Positions 9,345 to 18,844 are shown, counted from the first letter of the stretch. The stretch: 64,000 bases of DNA from Pseudomonas fluorescens NCIMB 11764 (GCF_000293885.2 NZ_CP010945.1:6220001-6284000), one strand, 5' to 3'. Notes: generated by a model not told the origin, from the letters alone. Program-made: numbers and translations.

Positions 9345-9438
9345 AGGAGCTGCCGAAGGCTGCGATCTTTTGATCTTGATCTTCGGCAATCGCGAGAAAA
9401 CCAAGATCAGGAGATCGCAGCCTTCGGCAGCTCCTACA
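9345..9438. repeat. REPIN-type inverted repeat (ctgccgaaggctgcgatc family)
   Basis: Left arm 9346-9372 (aggagctgccgaaggctgcg...) and right arm 9412-9438 are inverted copies separated by about 40 bp. The same core word recurs at 20522-20600 and, with 'gc' for 'ga', at 33582-33656. It sits between gpx (its upstream side) and the end of msrB. Confidence 0.85.
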
Positions 9439-9447
9439 GGGGTCGCA

Positions 9448-9843
9448 TTACGAGCGCGGCACCAGGTCCAGGCACACCGAGTTGATGCAATAACGCAAGC
9501 CTGTCGGCGGCGGACCGTCCGGGAATACGTGCCCCAGGTGCGCATCGCATTTGGCGCAGACCACTTCGGTGCGGATCATGCCGTGGCTGACGTCACGGAT
9601 CTCGACCATGGCGCTGTCGCCGATCGGGGCATAGAAGCTCGGCCAGCCGCAACCGGAATCAAATTTGGTCTTGGAGTCGAAAAGCGGCTCGTTGCAGCAG
9701 ATGCAGTGGTAAATACCGTCGATCTTGCTGTCATTGTATTTGCCGGAAAACGGGCGTTCGGTGCCCTTGAGGCGGCAAACGTTGTATTGCTCCGGATCGA
9801 GCATCGCCCGCCATTCTTCCAGGGTTTTTTCCAACTTTTCCAT
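9448..9843 (-). CDS. msrB: Peptide-methionine (R)-S-oxide reductase MsrB
   Basis: 131 residues. Zinc-binding CxxC pairs are visible in [11 protein letters not shown] and [14 protein letters not shown], and the catalytic Cys in RYCINSVCL. It reduces Met-R-sulfoxide in proteins. The start is placed at 9843 (second of two adjacent ATGs), 7 nt from a GAGG; the ATG at 9846 is possible. Divergent from alaA with about 225 bp between the start codons. Confidence 0.95.
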   Translation of the reverse strand: MEKLEKTLEEWRAMLDPEQYNVCRLKGTERPFSGKYNDSKIDGIYHCICCNEPLFDSKTKFDSGCGWPSFYAPIGDSAMVEIRDVSHGMIRTEVVCAKCDAHLGHVFPDGPPPTGLRYCINSVCLDLVPRS

Positions 9844-10068
9844 CATCACACCTCGGCAGCTGAAAAAGCCCGATCTGTACCTTTTCCACGGATCGGGCGG
9901 CACGTATGATTGCGCCTCGTCAAACGCCAGTCTGGCAGCCAGACCACGCGCATTCAAACGGATTTATGAGTGCTGCCTCTCAAGGCGTCAGCCTGTGTGA
10001 ATACGCAGGATTCCCAGTACGGTGGTTCAGACGCCGCCTGGATCGTTCATTTTCGGGAACACATCGCC

Positions 10069-11280
10069 ATGCAGGTCAGCAAATCGAACAAGCTCGCCAA
10101 CGTCTGCTACGACATTCGCGGCCCAGTGCTCAAGCACGCCAAACGCCTGGAAGAGGAAGGCCATCGCATCCTCAAGCTGAACATCGGCAATCCGGCGCCT
10201 TTTGGTTTCGAAGCGCCGGACGAAATCCTCCAGGACGTGATCCGCAACCTGCCGACGGCCCAGGGCTACAGCGACTCCAAGGGCCTGTTCAGTGCGCGTA
10301 AAGCCGTCATGCAGTACTACCAGCAGAAGCAGGTAGAAGGCGTCGGCATTGAAGACATCTACCTGGGCAACGGCGTTTCCGAACTGATCGTGATGTCGAT
10401 GCAGGCCCTGCTCAACAACGGCGACGAAGTGCTGGTGCCGGCTCCCGACTATCCGCTGTGGACTGCCGCCGTGAGCCTGTCCGGCGGCAACCCGGTGCAT
10501 TACCTGTGTGACGAACAGGCCAACTGGTGGCCGGACCTGGCCGACATCAAGGCCAAGATCACCCCGAATACCAAGGCGCTGGTGATCATCAACCCGAACA
10601 ACCCGACCGGCGCGGTGTATTCCAAGGAAGTGCTGCTGGGCATGCTGGAGCTGGCCCGTCAGCACAATCTGGTGGTGTTCTCCGATGAGATCTACGACAA
10701 GATCCTGTACGACGACGCCGTGCACATCTGCACCGCTTCGCTGGCGCCGGACTTGCTGTGCCTGACCTTCAACGGCCTGTCCAAGTCCTATCGCGTCGCC
10801 GGTTTCCGTTCCGGCTGGATTGCCATCTCCGGGCCGAAACACCACGCGCAAAGCTACATCGAAGGCATCGACATGCTGGCGAACATGCGTCTTTGCGCCA
10901 ACGTGCCGAGCCAGCACGCGATCCAGACCGCCCTCGGCGGCTACCAGAGCATCAATGACCTGGTGCTGCCGCAAGGGCGCCTGCTGGAACAACGCAACCG
11001 AACCTGGGAATTGCTCAATGACATTCCCGGCGTGAGCTGCGTCAAGCCGATGGGTGCACTGTATGCGTTCCCGCGCATTGACCCGAAAGTCTGCCCGATC
11101 CACAACGACGAAAAATTCGTGCTCGACCTGCTGCTGTCGGAAAAGCTGCTGGTCGTACAAGGCACCGCCTTCAACTGGCCATGGCCGGACCACTTCCGCG
11201 TGGTGACCTTGCCGCGCGTCGACGACCTGGACATGGCCATCGGACGGATTGGCAACTTCCTCAAATCCTATCGCCAGTAA
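10069..11280 (+). CDS. alaA: PLP-dependent alanine aminotransferase, AlaA-like
   Basis: 403 residues, class I/II aminotransferase. Visible motifs: NPNNPTGAVYS, SDEIYDKILYDD, the PLP lysine in FNGLSKSYRVAGFRSGW, and a C-terminal FRVVTLPR. Length and sequence resemble AlaA/YfbQ, the main alanine-forming transaminase of E. coli (pyruvate + glutamate). The start at 10069 (MQVSKSNKLANVCYDIRGPVL) fits the family N-terminus; an upstream in-frame extension to 9970 has no family resemblance. A perfect 10-bp hairpin follows the stop. Confidence 0.85.
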   Translation: MQVSKSNKLANVCYDIRGPVLKHAKRLEEEGHRILKLNIGNPAPFGFEAPDEILQDVIRNLPTAQGYSDSKGLFSARKAVMQYYQQKQVEGVGIEDIYLGNGVSELIVMSMQALLNNGDEVLVPAPDYPLWTAAVSLSGGNPVHYLCDEQANWWPDLADIKAKITPNTKALVIINPNNPTGAVYSKEVLLGMLELARQHNLVVFSDEIYDKILYDDAVHICTASLAPDLLCLTFNGLSKSYRVAGFRSGWIAISGPKHHAQSYIEGIDMLANMRLCANVPSQHAIQTALGGYQSINDLVLPQGRLLEQRNRTWELLNDIPGVSCVKPMGALYAFPRIDPKVCPIHNDEKFVLDLLLSEKLLVVQGTAFNWPWPDHFRVVTLPRVDDLDMAIGRIGNFLKSYRQ

Positions 11281-11598
11281 TCGGACTGGCCGCGTGCGAC
11301 TTTTTAACGAAAGTCGCACGAGGATCAATTCAGCAACATATCTTTACCCCTTGCCGGGCATCCCCGCTTCAATTGTTCACCGACTTCATGTTTCGTGGCT
11401 GCGTCCAACAATGGCGGGGCTTGCGATGCGAATCGGCTGACAATCGCTTCCCGTATCCACGTCGGAAATGTCCTGCAAGCGGCTAGACTCTTGCTGTAGG
11501 ACACAGTTTGAAATAGTCACCCGGTTGAATAGCCCGGTGCAGCACCTTATATACCCCGCAGTACGCTACATCTTTAGCAAAAGGAGATTTCTACAACC
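11281..11598 (+). other. Intergenic region alaA-htpX
   Basis: 318 bp without a convincing gene. It holds a perfect hairpin (GTGCGACTTT / AAAGTCGCAC, 11294-11319) just after alaA that lacks a following T-run, and the htpX promoter elements described next. Confidence 0.6.
11525..11553 (+). promoter_or_regulatory. Sigma-70-like promoter for htpX
   Basis: TTGAAT at 11525-11530 and TATATA at 11548-11553 are separated by 17 bp, close to the sigma-70 ideal, and end 45 bp before the htpX ATG. A good SD (aaaggaga) precedes the gene. In other bacteria htpX responds to envelope or heat stress; no Cpx or sigma-32 box was identified here. Confidence 0.55.
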
Positions 11599-12486
11599 AT
11601 GATGCGCATCCTGCTGTTTTTGGCCACTAACCTGGCGGTCGTGCTGATTGCCAGCATCACCCTGAGCCTTTTCGGCTTCAACGGGTTCATGGCGGCCAAT
11701 GGGGTTGATCTCAACCTCAATCAGCTGCTGATTTTCTGTGCGGTCTTTGGTTTCGCCGGTTCGCTGTTCTCGCTGTTCATCTCCAAGTGGATGGCGAAAA
11801 TGAGTACCAGCACCCAGATCATTACCCAGCCGCGCACACGTCATGAGCAATGGCTGCTGCAAACGGTCGAGCAACTGTCCCGCGAAGCCGGGATCAAGAT
11901 GCCGGAAGTCGGGATTTTCCCGGCCTACGAGGCGAACGCCTTCGCCACTGGCTGGAACAAGAACGACGCACTGGTCGCGGTCAGCCAGGGCTTGCTCGAA
12001 CGATTCTCGCCGGATGAGGTGAAAGCCGTTCTGGCCCACGAAATCGGTCACGTGGCCAACGGTGACATGGTCACCCTGGCACTGATCCAGGGCGTGGTGA
12101 ACACCTTCGTCATGTTCTTCGCACGGATCATCGGCAACTTTGTCGACAAGGTGATCTTCAAGAACGAAGAAGGCCAGGGCATCGCCTACTACGTGGCGAC
12201 CATTTTCGCCGAACTGGTCCTGGGTATTCTCGCCAGCGCCATCGTCATGTGGTTCTCGCGTAAACGTGAATTCCGTGCGGATGAAGCCGGTGCTCGCCTG
12301 GCGGGCACCAACGCGATGATCGGCGCGCTGCAACGCCTGCGCGCTGAACAAGGCCTGCCGGTGCATATGCCGGACACCCTGAGCGCGTTTGGTATCAACG
12401 GTGGCATCAAACAAGGGTTGGCTCGCATGTTCATGAGCCACCCGCCGCTTGAAGAGCGTATCGACGCACTGCGTCGTCGGGGCTGA
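11599..12486 (+). CDS. htpX: Inner-membrane zinc metalloprotease HtpX
   Basis: 295 residues. Two N-terminal membrane helices (about 4-24 and 35-58), the zinc motif H147-EIGH-151, two further hydrophobic segments (about 160-185 and 195-220), and the third ligand region in [14 protein letters not shown]. HtpX degrades misfolded membrane proteins together with FtsH. Preceded by a strong promoter and SD and followed by a strong terminator, so probably monocistronic. Confidence 0.97.
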   Translation: MMRILLFLATNLAVVLIASITLSLFGFNGFMAANGVDLNLNQLLIFCAVFGFAGSLFSLFISKWMAKMSTSTQIITQPRTRHEQWLLQTVEQLSREAGIKMPEVGIFPAYEANAFATGWNKNDALVAVSQGLLERFSPDEVKAVLAHEIGHVANGDMVTLALIQGVVNTFVMFFARIIGNFVDKVIFKNEEGQGIAYYVATIFAELVLGILASAIVMWFSRKREFRADEAGARLAGTNAMIGALQRLRAEQGLPVHMPDTLSAFGINGGIKQGLARMFMSHPPLEERIDALRRRG

Positions 12487-12503
12487 GCGGTTCCGCAATA
12501 AAG

Positions 12504-12534
12504 AAAAGGCCCGCAGTGATGCGGGCCTTTTTTT
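12504..12534 (+). terminator. Rho-independent terminator of htpX
   Basis: Stem aaaggcccgc / gcgggccttt with loop agtgat, followed by a T-run. It begins 18 bp after the htpX stop. Confidence 0.9.
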
Positions 12535-12596
12535 GTCTGTCTGAATTGTGTGGTGCTGACACTGGCCTCATCGCCGGCAAGCACAATCAACACAAC

Positions 12597-13253
12597 TTAA
12601 TGACTGGAAACCCGATAAACCCGTTCCTCAAGCCGCGTCACGCCGCTCTCGATGAACTTCCAGCTCTCACCCAGGACATCCTGGTCTTCCAGAATCTTCA
12701 GCGACCACACCGCGCCGAACAACCGTTGCACTTCATCATCAGGCACGGCAAACGGCGGCCCGTCTTTTTGCGCCTGGTCGTAATCCAGCGTGATCAAAAG
12801 CCCCAAAGTGTCTTTCGGCAGAATCCGGTTCAGATGAGCCGCATATTGCTCTCGCATCTTCGGTGGCAAGGCTATCAACGCTGCGCGGTCGTACAGAGCG
12901 CTGCAATCGGCAACATCGCCGGCAGTCAGGGCGAAGAAATCACCACACCAGATCTCGATCGACCCCGCCCGATACACCGTAAAAGGCCCTTGATCGCTGA
13001 CATCCGGATCAAATTGGTGCTCGTGGAAAAAGTCTTCCACCGCTTTTTCCGACAACTCGACACCCAACACTTCGTGACCGCATTTCGCCAGCCATAGCAA
13101 ATCCAGGCTTTTCCCACATAACGGCACCAGTACGCGCGTCCCGTCCTCCAGGCCCAACTGAGGCCAGTACCGTTGCAGATATGGATTCACTTCCGGCAGA
13201 TGAAAGCCGATCTGATTCGACGTCCACCGCTTGTGCCAAAACTCCGGCTGCAT
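12597..13253 (-). CDS. tpm: Thiopurine S-methyltransferase (TPMT) family
   Basis: 218 residues. N-terminal [10 protein letters not shown] and the SAM-binding stretch [16 protein letters not shown] are characteristic of bacterial TPMT. Bacterial enzymes methylate thiopurines and reduced selenium/tellurium species, giving volatile products. The start at 13253 matches the family N-terminus; an in-frame extension to 13277 exists. Divergent from the next gene, sharing a 104-bp AT-rich gap. Confidence 0.93.
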   Translation of the reverse strand: MQPEFWHKRWTSNQIGFHLPEVNPYLQRYWPQLGLEDGTRVLVPLCGKSLDLLWLAKCGHEVLGVELSEKAVEDFFHEHQFDPDVSDQGPFTVYRAGSIEIWCGDFFALTAGDVADCSALYDRAALIALPPKMREQYAAHLNRILPKDTLGLLITLDYDQAQKDGPPFAVPDDEVQRLFGAVWSLKILEDQDVLGESWKFIESGVTRLEERVYRVSSH

Positions 13254-13357
13254 AAATATCTCCGAAAATTCGATCAAAACACCCTAAAACTTATATTAGA
13301 TTTAGATCAATGATCTGACTGAAGATGACGCCCATCTTAACTCTCAGGAGCTCATTC

Positions 13358-14125
13358 ATGTTGCCCAGCCTGTATATATCCCATGGCTCACCCATGCTGG
13401 CCCTGGAACCCGGCGCTAGTGGGCCGGCTCTCGCGCGCCTGGCTGGCGAGTTGCCAAAACCCAGGGCCATCGTGATTGTTTCCGCCCACTGGGAAAACAA
13501 TGAACTGTTGGTCAGCGGCAATCCGCAACCTGAAACCTGGCATGACTTTGGTGGCTTTCCCAAGGCATTGTTCGAGGTGCAATACCCGGCACCCGGCGAT
13601 CCACAGTTGGCCGCAGAGGTTGTCCAGTTGCTGAAGCGCAGTGACTTGCCCGCCCGCATCGACACCGAACGACCTTTCGACCATGGCGTATGGGTGCCTT
13701 TGTCGTTGATGTACCCGCAAGCCGACATTCCGGTGGTGCAAGTCTCGCTGCCTACACGCGGCGGCCCTGCCCTGCAAACCCGCGTCGGGCACGCACTGAG
13801 CAGCCTGCGCGAACAGGGCGTTCTGTTGATCGGCTCCGGCAGCATCACCCATAACCTGCGCGAACTGGACTGGCATGCGGGTCCCGAAAGCGTCGAACCG
13901 TGGGCCAGGGAATTCCGCGACTGGATGATCGAAAAACTCGAAGCGAACGATGAAGCCGCGTTGCATGACTATCGTCAGCAAGCACCGAACGCTGTGCGCA
14001 ACCACCCGAGTGATGAGCATTTGTTGCCGCTGTACTTCGCCCGTGGTGCTGGCGGGACTTTCAGCGTCAGCCATAAGGGGTTCACCATGGGTGCCCTGGG
14101 CATGGACATTTACCGCTTCGGATAA
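13358..14125 (+). CDS. LigB-type extradiol ring-cleavage dioxygenase (YgiD/4,5-DOPA dioxygenase-like)
   Basis: 255 residues. Metal-ligand and active-site histidines lie in ISHGSPML, VSAHWENN, FDHGVWVPL and GSITHNLREL, the pattern of class III extradiol dioxygenases of the YgiD type. These open catechol-type rings such as DOPA using non-heme Fe or Zn. The in vivo substrate is unknown. Start at 13358 after caggag; the 11 extra upstream codons are probably not translated. No ring-degradation genes are nearby. Confidence 0.87.
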   Translation: MLPSLYISHGSPMLALEPGASGPALARLAGELPKPRAIVIVSAHWENNELLVSGNPQPETWHDFGGFPKALFEVQYPAPGDPQLAAEVVQLLKRSDLPARIDTERPFDHGVWVPLSLMYPQADIPVVQVSLPTRGGPALQTRVGHALSSLREQGVLLIGSGSITHNLRELDWHAGPESVEPWAREFRDWMIEKLEANDEAALHDYRQQAPNAVRNHPSDEHLLPLYFARGAGGTFSVSHKGFTMGALGMDIYRFG

Positions 14126-14149
14126 TGAAAGAACCTGCGGCGGCCAGGC

Positions 14150-14863
14150 TCAGACCACATCAACGCCGACATGAATCGCATCGTGCCGCCAAAACTCCAG
14201 GTCACAATCGATCAGCCGCTCATGCTGGTCGTAATTGACCCGGGCGATGCGCAATCCAGGGCTCCCGACCGACACCCGTAGCGCCGCAGCGGCATCCGCC
14301 GACAGCGCCGTCGGCACGATCTCGAAACGCACCCGCCCGTAGTGCAAGTCGTAATGCCGCGCGTACAACTCGGTAATCGACTGATTCAAATCAAACTCCA
14401 GGATCCCCGGAAAATACTGCGGATTGAGGTAGTGCTCCACATACAGCACCAGCCGCTCATCAATCCGCCGAGCCCGGCAGACCTGAATCACACTCGACAA
14501 CGCCGGCAACTGCAGCCAGGCACAGACCGCTGCCGACGCCGGTTGCAGCCGTGCCGAAATCACTTCGGTGGACGGCACCCGCCCCTGAGCGCTGACCATC
14601 GCGTGAAAGTGACTGCGCTGCATCAGGTTATAAGCCAGGCGCGGCGGCGACACGAACCAGCCCCGACGCTCCTCGCGATAAATCTGCCCTTGGGCTTCCA
14701 ACTGCAACAATGCTTCGCGCACGGTTATGCGTGTGGTGCCGAATAACTCACTGAGCTTGCGCTCCGCCGGTAACTTGCTGCCGGGCGCCAGCAGCCCGTG
14801 ATCGAGTTGTTCCTGAAGAACCTGCCCGATAGCTGTCACCGCTTTGGTTGTCTCGATGCGCAT
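14150..14863 (-). CDS. GntR-family (HutC/UTRA) transcriptional regulator
   Basis: 237 residues: N-terminal winged helix (ERKLSELFGTTRITVREALLQL region, about 30-65) and C-terminal UTRA effector domain (about 90-237). It is divergent from the ABC operon starting at 15214 and is almost certainly its regulator. UTRA regulators of the PhnF/DasR/NagR type bind TGGTCTAGACCA-like sites, and close matches lie just upstream of this gene and of the operon. Its ligand is probably a phosphorylated or aminated small molecule (inference). ATG at 14863; the codon before it is TTG. Confidence 0.9.
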   Translation of the reverse strand: MRIETTKAVTAIGQVLQEQLDHGLLAPGSKLPAERKLSELFGTTRITVREALLQLEAQGQIYREERRGWFVSPPRLAYNLMQRSHFHAMVSAQGRVPSTEVISARLQPASAAVCAWLQLPALSSVIQVCRARRIDERLVLYVEHYLNPQYFPGILEFDLNQSITELYARHYDLHYGRVRFEIVPTALSADAAAALRVSVGSPGLRIARVNYDQHERLIDCDLEFWRHDAIHVGVDVV

Positions 14864-14877
14864 CAACGTTACCTATC

Positions 14878-14889
14878 TGGACTAGACCA
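14878..14889. promoter_or_regulatory. Putative UTRA-regulator operator 1
   Basis: TGGACTAGACCA matches the DasR/PhnF-type consensus TGGTCTAGACCA at 11 of 12 positions and is centred about 20 bp upstream of the regulator's ATG, suggesting autoregulation. Confidence 0.65.
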
Positions 14890-15155
14890 GCACTGTTTCG
14901 GGGCGAAACCGTCATTGGAAACGGCTCCTTCAACTATCAGCAAGCCTAGGCACTCCAGATGACTGACAGATGACAAAGGCGCTGAACGGTGCTGTCAGGT
15001 GCCTGCAATTTCATGGCCAAGTCCTTTCATATCAGCTCTTTAGCCATGGTCTACGCTTATCCCGAAGCCTGAGCGCTGTTGCACAAAAAATAGAGGCGGA
15101 CCGCTGATCGACATCAAAATGTCATCAGAGGCGCCTAAATTGGCTCAGGTATTGC

Positions 15156-15167
15156 TGACCTAGACCA
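15156..15167. promoter_or_regulatory. Putative UTRA-regulator operator 2
   Basis: TGACCTAGACCA matches TGGTCTAGACCA at 10 of 12 positions and lies 47 bp before the substrate-binding protein ATG. A further half-site, TGGTCTA, is at 15047-15053. The shared word CTAGACCA with operator 1 argues against chance. Confidence 0.6.
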
Positions 15168-15213
15168 ACACCACCGCAATCGCAGCGTTGATAACGACCA
15201 AAGGAGCTTCGGA

Positions 15214-16281
15214 ATGAAACAGCTTTTCCTGGCATCACTGTTAGGCTCGACCATTGCCCTGTGCAACGCCGCCATGGCGGCTGATACCGATCTGAAAACC
15301 CTGGAAGCCGCTGCGAAAGCGGAAGGTGAGGTCAACAGCGTCGGCATGCCCGACAACTGGGCCAACTGGAAAGGCACCTGGGATGACCTGGCCAAGAACT
15401 ACGGCCTGAAACACATCGACACCGACATGAGCTCGGCCCAGGAAATCGCCAAGTTCGCCGCTGAAAAAGACAACGCCAGCGCCGACATCGGCGACGTCGG
15501 TGCAGCATTCGGCCCGATCGCAGTCAAGCAAGGCGTGGTCCAACCGTACAAGCCAAGCACATGGGCTCAGGTTCCTGACTGGGCGAAGGACAAGGATGGT
15601 AACTGGGCACTGGCCTACACCGGCACCATCGCCTTCATCATCAACAAAAAATTGTTGCACGGCTCCGATGCGCCAACCAAATGGGCTGACTTGAAAGACG
15701 GTAAGTACAAGGTCTCCATCGGCGACGTGAGCACTGCGGCCCAAGCTGCCAACGGTGTGCTGGCTGCTGCTCTGGCCAACGGCGGCGACGAGAAAAACCT
15801 CCAGCCCGCACTGTTGCTGTTCGCCGACATCGCCAAGCAAGGTCGTCTGTCCATGTCCAACCCGACCATCGCCACGATGGAAAAGGGCGAAATCGAAGTT
15901 GGTGTGGTCTGGGACTTCAACGGTCTGAGCTACAAGGCGAAGATGGCGAATCCGGATGACTACACCGTACTGATTCCATCCGACGGCTCGGTGATTTCCG
16001 GTTACACCACCATCATCAACAAATACGCCAAGCACCCGAACGCCGCCAAACTGGCCCGCGAATACATCTTCAGCGACGCCGGCCAGATCAACCTGGCGCG
16101 CGGCAACGCTCGTCCGATCCGTGCCGAACACCTGACATTGCCGGCCGATGTTCAGGCTCAGTTGCTGCCTAACGAGCAGTACAAAAAAGTGACTCCGATC
16201 AAGGACGCGGACGCGTGGGAGAAGACCTCCAAGGCCCTGCCGCAGAAGTGGAACGAAGAAGTCATCGTCGAGATGAAATAA
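15214..16281 (+). CDS. ABC transporter periplasmic substrate-binding protein
   Basis: 355 residues with a signal peptide (about 1-22, cleavage after AAMA). The mature part is an Fe3+/2-aminoethylphosphonate/polyamine-type binding protein (class PF13343/SBP_bac_6-like; GVVWDFNG, YTTIINKYAKHPNAAK). Strong SD (aaaggagc). Followed by a phosphodiesterase/phosphatase, two permeases, an ATPase and a HAD phosphatase on the same strand. The substrate cannot be read directly; the phosphatases suggest an organophosphate or phosphonate. Confidence 0.9.
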   Translation: MKQLFLASLLGSTIALCNAAMAADTDLKTLEAAAKAEGEVNSVGMPDNWANWKGTWDDLAKNYGLKHIDTDMSSAQEIAKFAAEKDNASADIGDVGAAFGPIAVKQGVVQPYKPSTWAQVPDWAKDKDGNWALAYTGTIAFIINKKLLHGSDAPTKWADLKDGKYKVSIGDVSTAAQAANGVLAAALANGGDEKNLQPALLLFADIAKQGRLSMSNPTIATMEKGEIEVGVVWDFNGLSYKAKMANPDDYTVLIPSDGSVISGYTTIINKYAKHPNAAKLAREYIFSDAGQINLARGNARPIRAEHLTLPADVQAQLLPNEQYKKVTPIKDADAWEKTSKALPQKWNEEVIVEMK

Positions 16282-16282
16282 A

Positions 16283-16370
16283 GCTGCAGGAGCCGGCTTG
16301 CCGGCGATTGCATCACTGCGGTGCTCCGTCAGACCGCGGCGTATGGATCGCCAGCAAGCCGGCTGCTACA
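16283..16370. repeat. REP-like inverted repeat inside the ABC operon
   Basis: aggagccggcttgccggcgat and atcgccagcaagccggctgct form inverted arms around about 45 bp. Intercistronic position suggests mRNA stabilisation of the upstream, highly needed binding-protein message, as for other operon-internal REPs (inference). Confidence 0.75.
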
Positions 16371-16408
16371 CATTTTATCGATCCACCTGTTTCGCGGAGT
16401 TCCGCCCT

Positions 16409-17215
16409 ATGAAGCACAACGTCATCCTTGTCGTGCTCGACGGCCTCAATTACGAGGTTGCGCGCCACGCCATGGGGCACTTGCAGGCTTACGTTGGCGC
16501 AGGACGCGCGGCGCTCTACAAACTGGAGTGCGAACTGCCGGCCCTGTCCCGCCCACTGTATGAATGCATCCTGACCGGCGTCACGCCGATCGACAGTGGC
16601 ATCGTCCACAACAACGTCTCGCGCCTGTCCAGTCAGCGCAGCATCTATCACTACGCCACCGATGCCGGTCTTAAAACTGCCGCCGCGGCCTATCACTGGG
16701 TGAGCGAGCTGTATAACCGTTCGCCCTTCGTAGCCGCCCGGGACCGTCACACCGACGATCCCGAAATGCCGATCCAGCACGGACATTTCTACTGGAACGA
16801 CCATTACCCGGATTCGCACCTGTTCGCCGACGCGGAAAACCTGCGCCTGCGGCATGCACCGAATTTCCTCCTGGTACACCCCATGAACATCGACGACGCC
16901 GGGCACAAGCACGGCCTCGACACCCAGCAATACCGTAACAGTGCCCGTTCGGCGGACATCCTCCTCGCGGACTACCTGCAAGGCTGGCTCGACGCCGGTT
17001 ACCAGGTGCTGGTCACCGCCGACCACGGCATGAACAACGATCGCTCCCACAACGGCCTGCTGCCCGAAGAACGCGAAGTACCGCTGTTCGTGCTCGGTGA
17101 TGCGTTCAGTTTCAACACCAGCGCTGCGCCCAGGCAAACCGAGATCTGCGGCACCGTCTGTGAACTGCTGGGTGTGACCCACGACAAACCTGTGTGCCGG
17201 GAGCTGCTCAAGTGA
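16409..17215 (+). CDS. Alkaline-phosphatase-superfamily hydrolase (nucleotide pyrophosphatase/phosphonoacetate hydrolase-like)
   Basis: 268 residues, no signal peptide, so cytoplasmic. Motifs of the type I phosphodiesterase branch: first metal Asp in VVLDGLNYE, probable nucleophile Thr in ILTGVTPIDSGIVHNN, metal ligands in NIDDAGHKHG and TADHGMNND. The superfamily includes nucleotide pyrophosphatases and phosphonoacetate hydrolase. Located directly after the binding protein and before the permeases, it probably cleaves the imported compound. Start chosen at the ATG after 'ttccgcccta'; the upstream in-frame region lies inside the repeat. Confidence 0.85.
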   Translation: MKHNVILVVLDGLNYEVARHAMGHLQAYVGAGRAALYKLECELPALSRPLYECILTGVTPIDSGIVHNNVSRLSSQRSIYHYATDAGLKTAAAAYHWVSELYNRSPFVAARDRHTDDPEMPIQHGHFYWNDHYPDSHLFADAENLRLRHAPNFLLVHPMNIDDAGHKHGLDTQQYRNSARSADILLADYLQGWLDAGYQVLVTADHGMNNDRSHNGLLPEEREVPLFVLGDAFSFNTSAAPRQTEICGTVCELLGVTHDKPVCRELLK

Positions 17216-18057
17216 ACGCCATGACTCGCGGTAAATGGCTGGCAGCCTTGTGCCTGGTGCCTTTCGCACTGTTCTTTATCGTGTTCGAGATCGCCCCGCT
17301 CGTCTGGGTGATGATCAACAGCCTTGAGTCGGAAGAGTCCGGCTGGGGCCTGGCCAACTTCACCCGGATCTTCAGCTCGAAGTTCTACTTGCAGGCGATC
17401 CAGTACAGCCTCGAGATCAGCTTCTGGTCCAGCGTGTTCGGGATCATCATCGCGGTGCTTGGTGCGTATTCCCTGCGTCGGGTCGACTCGAAACTGCGCA
17501 ACTTCGTCAACGCCTTCGCCAACATGACCAGTAATTTCTCCGGCGTGCCCCTGGCTTTCGCGTTCATTATCCTGCTGGGTTTCAACGGCAGCATCACCCT
17601 CATGCTCAAGCAGGCCGGGATCATTCAGGACTTCAACCTGTACTCGAAAACCGGGCTGATCATTCTTTACACCTACTTCCAGATTCCCCTGGGGGTGCTG
17701 CTGCTTTACCCGGCCTTCGACGCCCTGCGTGAAGACTGGCGCGAGTCCGCCGAACTGCTTGGCGCCAACGGCTGGCAATTCTGGCGACACATCGGTTTGC
17801 CGGTGCTGACGCCTGCGCTGCTCGGCACGTTCGTGATCCTGCTGGCGAACGCCCTCGGCGCCTACGCCACCGTGTACGCCCTCACCACCGGCAACTTCAA
17901 CGTGATGACGATCCGTATTGCGGCGATGGTCTCGGGCGACATTTCCCTGGACCCGAACCTGGCCAGCGCCCTGGCCGTGGTACTGGTGGCGTTGATGACG
18001 CTGGTGACCGTCGTGCATCAGTTGCTGTTGAAGAGGAGCTACCATGTCTCGCGCTGA
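17212..18057 (+). CDS. ABC transporter inner-membrane permease 1
   Basis: 281 residues with about six membrane helices and the EAA cytoplasmic loop (ESAELLGANGWQFWRHIGLP) that contacts the ATPase. The GTG start at 17212 overlaps the stop of the preceding hydrolase (GTGA) and lies 8 nt from GGGAG; the ATG at 17221 is the alternative. Belongs to the same import system as the adjacent permease and ATPase. Confidence 0.9.
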   Translation: MNAMTRGKWLAALCLVPFALFFIVFEIAPLVWVMINSLESEESGWGLANFTRIFSSKFYLQAIQYSLEISFWSSVFGIIIAVLGAYSLRRVDSKLRNFVNAFANMTSNFSGVPLAFAFIILLGFNGSITLMLKQAGIIQDFNLYSKTGLIILYTYFQIPLGVLLLYPAFDALREDWRESAELLGANGWQFWRHIGLPVLTPALLGTFVILLANALGAYATVYALTTGNFNVMTIRIAAMVSGDISLDPNLASALAVVLVALMTLVTVVHQLLLKRSYHVSR

Positions 18058-18844
18058 ATTGGGCCCGGCCGGTGTTTATCACCGCGTCGTGGTGTACCTG
18101 CTGTTTGCCATTCTGTTACTGCCGCTGGTCGGCACCTTTATCTACTCGATTTCCAGCAGTTGGTCGGCAACCATTCTGCCCAGCGGTTTCAGCTTCAAAT
18201 GGTACGTGCAGTTGTGGAGCGATCCGCGTTTCCTGAGTGCTTTCGGTCAATCGCTGCTGGTCTGCGTCGGTTCGCTGATCCTGGCGGTGGTGCTGATTTT
18301 GCCGCTGCTATTCGTGGTGCATTACCACTTCCCGAAACTCGACGCGTGGATGAACATCCTGATCCTGCTGCCCTTCGCGGTGCCGCCGGTGGTGTCGTCG
18401 GTGGGGTTATTGCAGCTTTACGGGTCGGGGCCGTTCGCGATGGTCGGCACGCCCTGGATTCTGATCGGCTGCTATTTCACTGTGGCGCTGCCGTTCATGT
18501 ACCGGGCCATTACCAACAACCTGCAAGCCATCAACCTGCACGACCTGATGGACGCTGCCCAACTGCTCGGTGCCAGCACCTGGCAAGCAGCGTTCCTGGT
18601 CGTATTGCCGAACCTGCGCAAGGGTTTGATGGTGGCGTTGCTGCTGTCGTTCTCGTTCCTGTTCGGTGAGTTCGTGTTCGCCAACATCCTCGTCGGCACC
18701 CGCTACGAAACCCTGCAGGTCTACCTCAACAACATGCGTAACAGCAGCGGCCACTTCACCAGTGCGGTGGTGATTTCCTACTTCTTCTTTGTGCTGGTTC
18801 TGACCTGGGCGGCCAATATCTTGAACAAGGACAAAAGCGAATGA
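18044..18844 (+). CDS. ABC transporter inner-membrane permease 2
   Basis: 266 residues, about six membrane helices, EAA loop in DAAQLLGASTWQAAFLVVLP. Overlaps permease 1 by 14 bp with its own SD (gaggagc) inside that gene, consistent with a heterodimeric permease made at equal levels. Confidence 0.9.
   Translation: MSRAELGPAGVYHRVVVYLLFAILLLPLVGTFIYSISSSWSATILPSGFSFKWYVQLWSDPRFLSAFGQSLLVCVGSLILAVVLILPLLFVVHYHFPKLDAWMNILILLPFAVPPVVSSVGLLQLYGSGPFAMVGTPWILIGCYFTVALPFMYRAITNNLQAINLHDLMDAAQLLGASTWQAAFLVVLPNLRKGLMVALLLSFSFLFGEFVFANILVGTRYETLQVYLNNMRNSSGHFTSAVVISYFFFVLVLTWAANILNKDKSE

Larger units (their letters stand above)
14864..15213. other. Divergent control region, UTRA regulator / ABC operon
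   Basis: 350 bp without genes. It contains two TGG/TGA-n-CCA palindromic sites and a half-site described separately. It is AT-richer than the flanking genes. Confidence 0.7.

Noticed and set aside
11294..11319. Hairpin after alaA as a rho-independent terminator
   Set aside because: The stem is perfect but there is no T-run after it on either strand, so it is recorded only as a hairpin.
10027..11328. A 433-codon open frame antisense to alaA
   Set aside because: Low-complexity His/Gln/Val-rich translation with no motif. The plus strand encodes a clear PLP aminotransferase.
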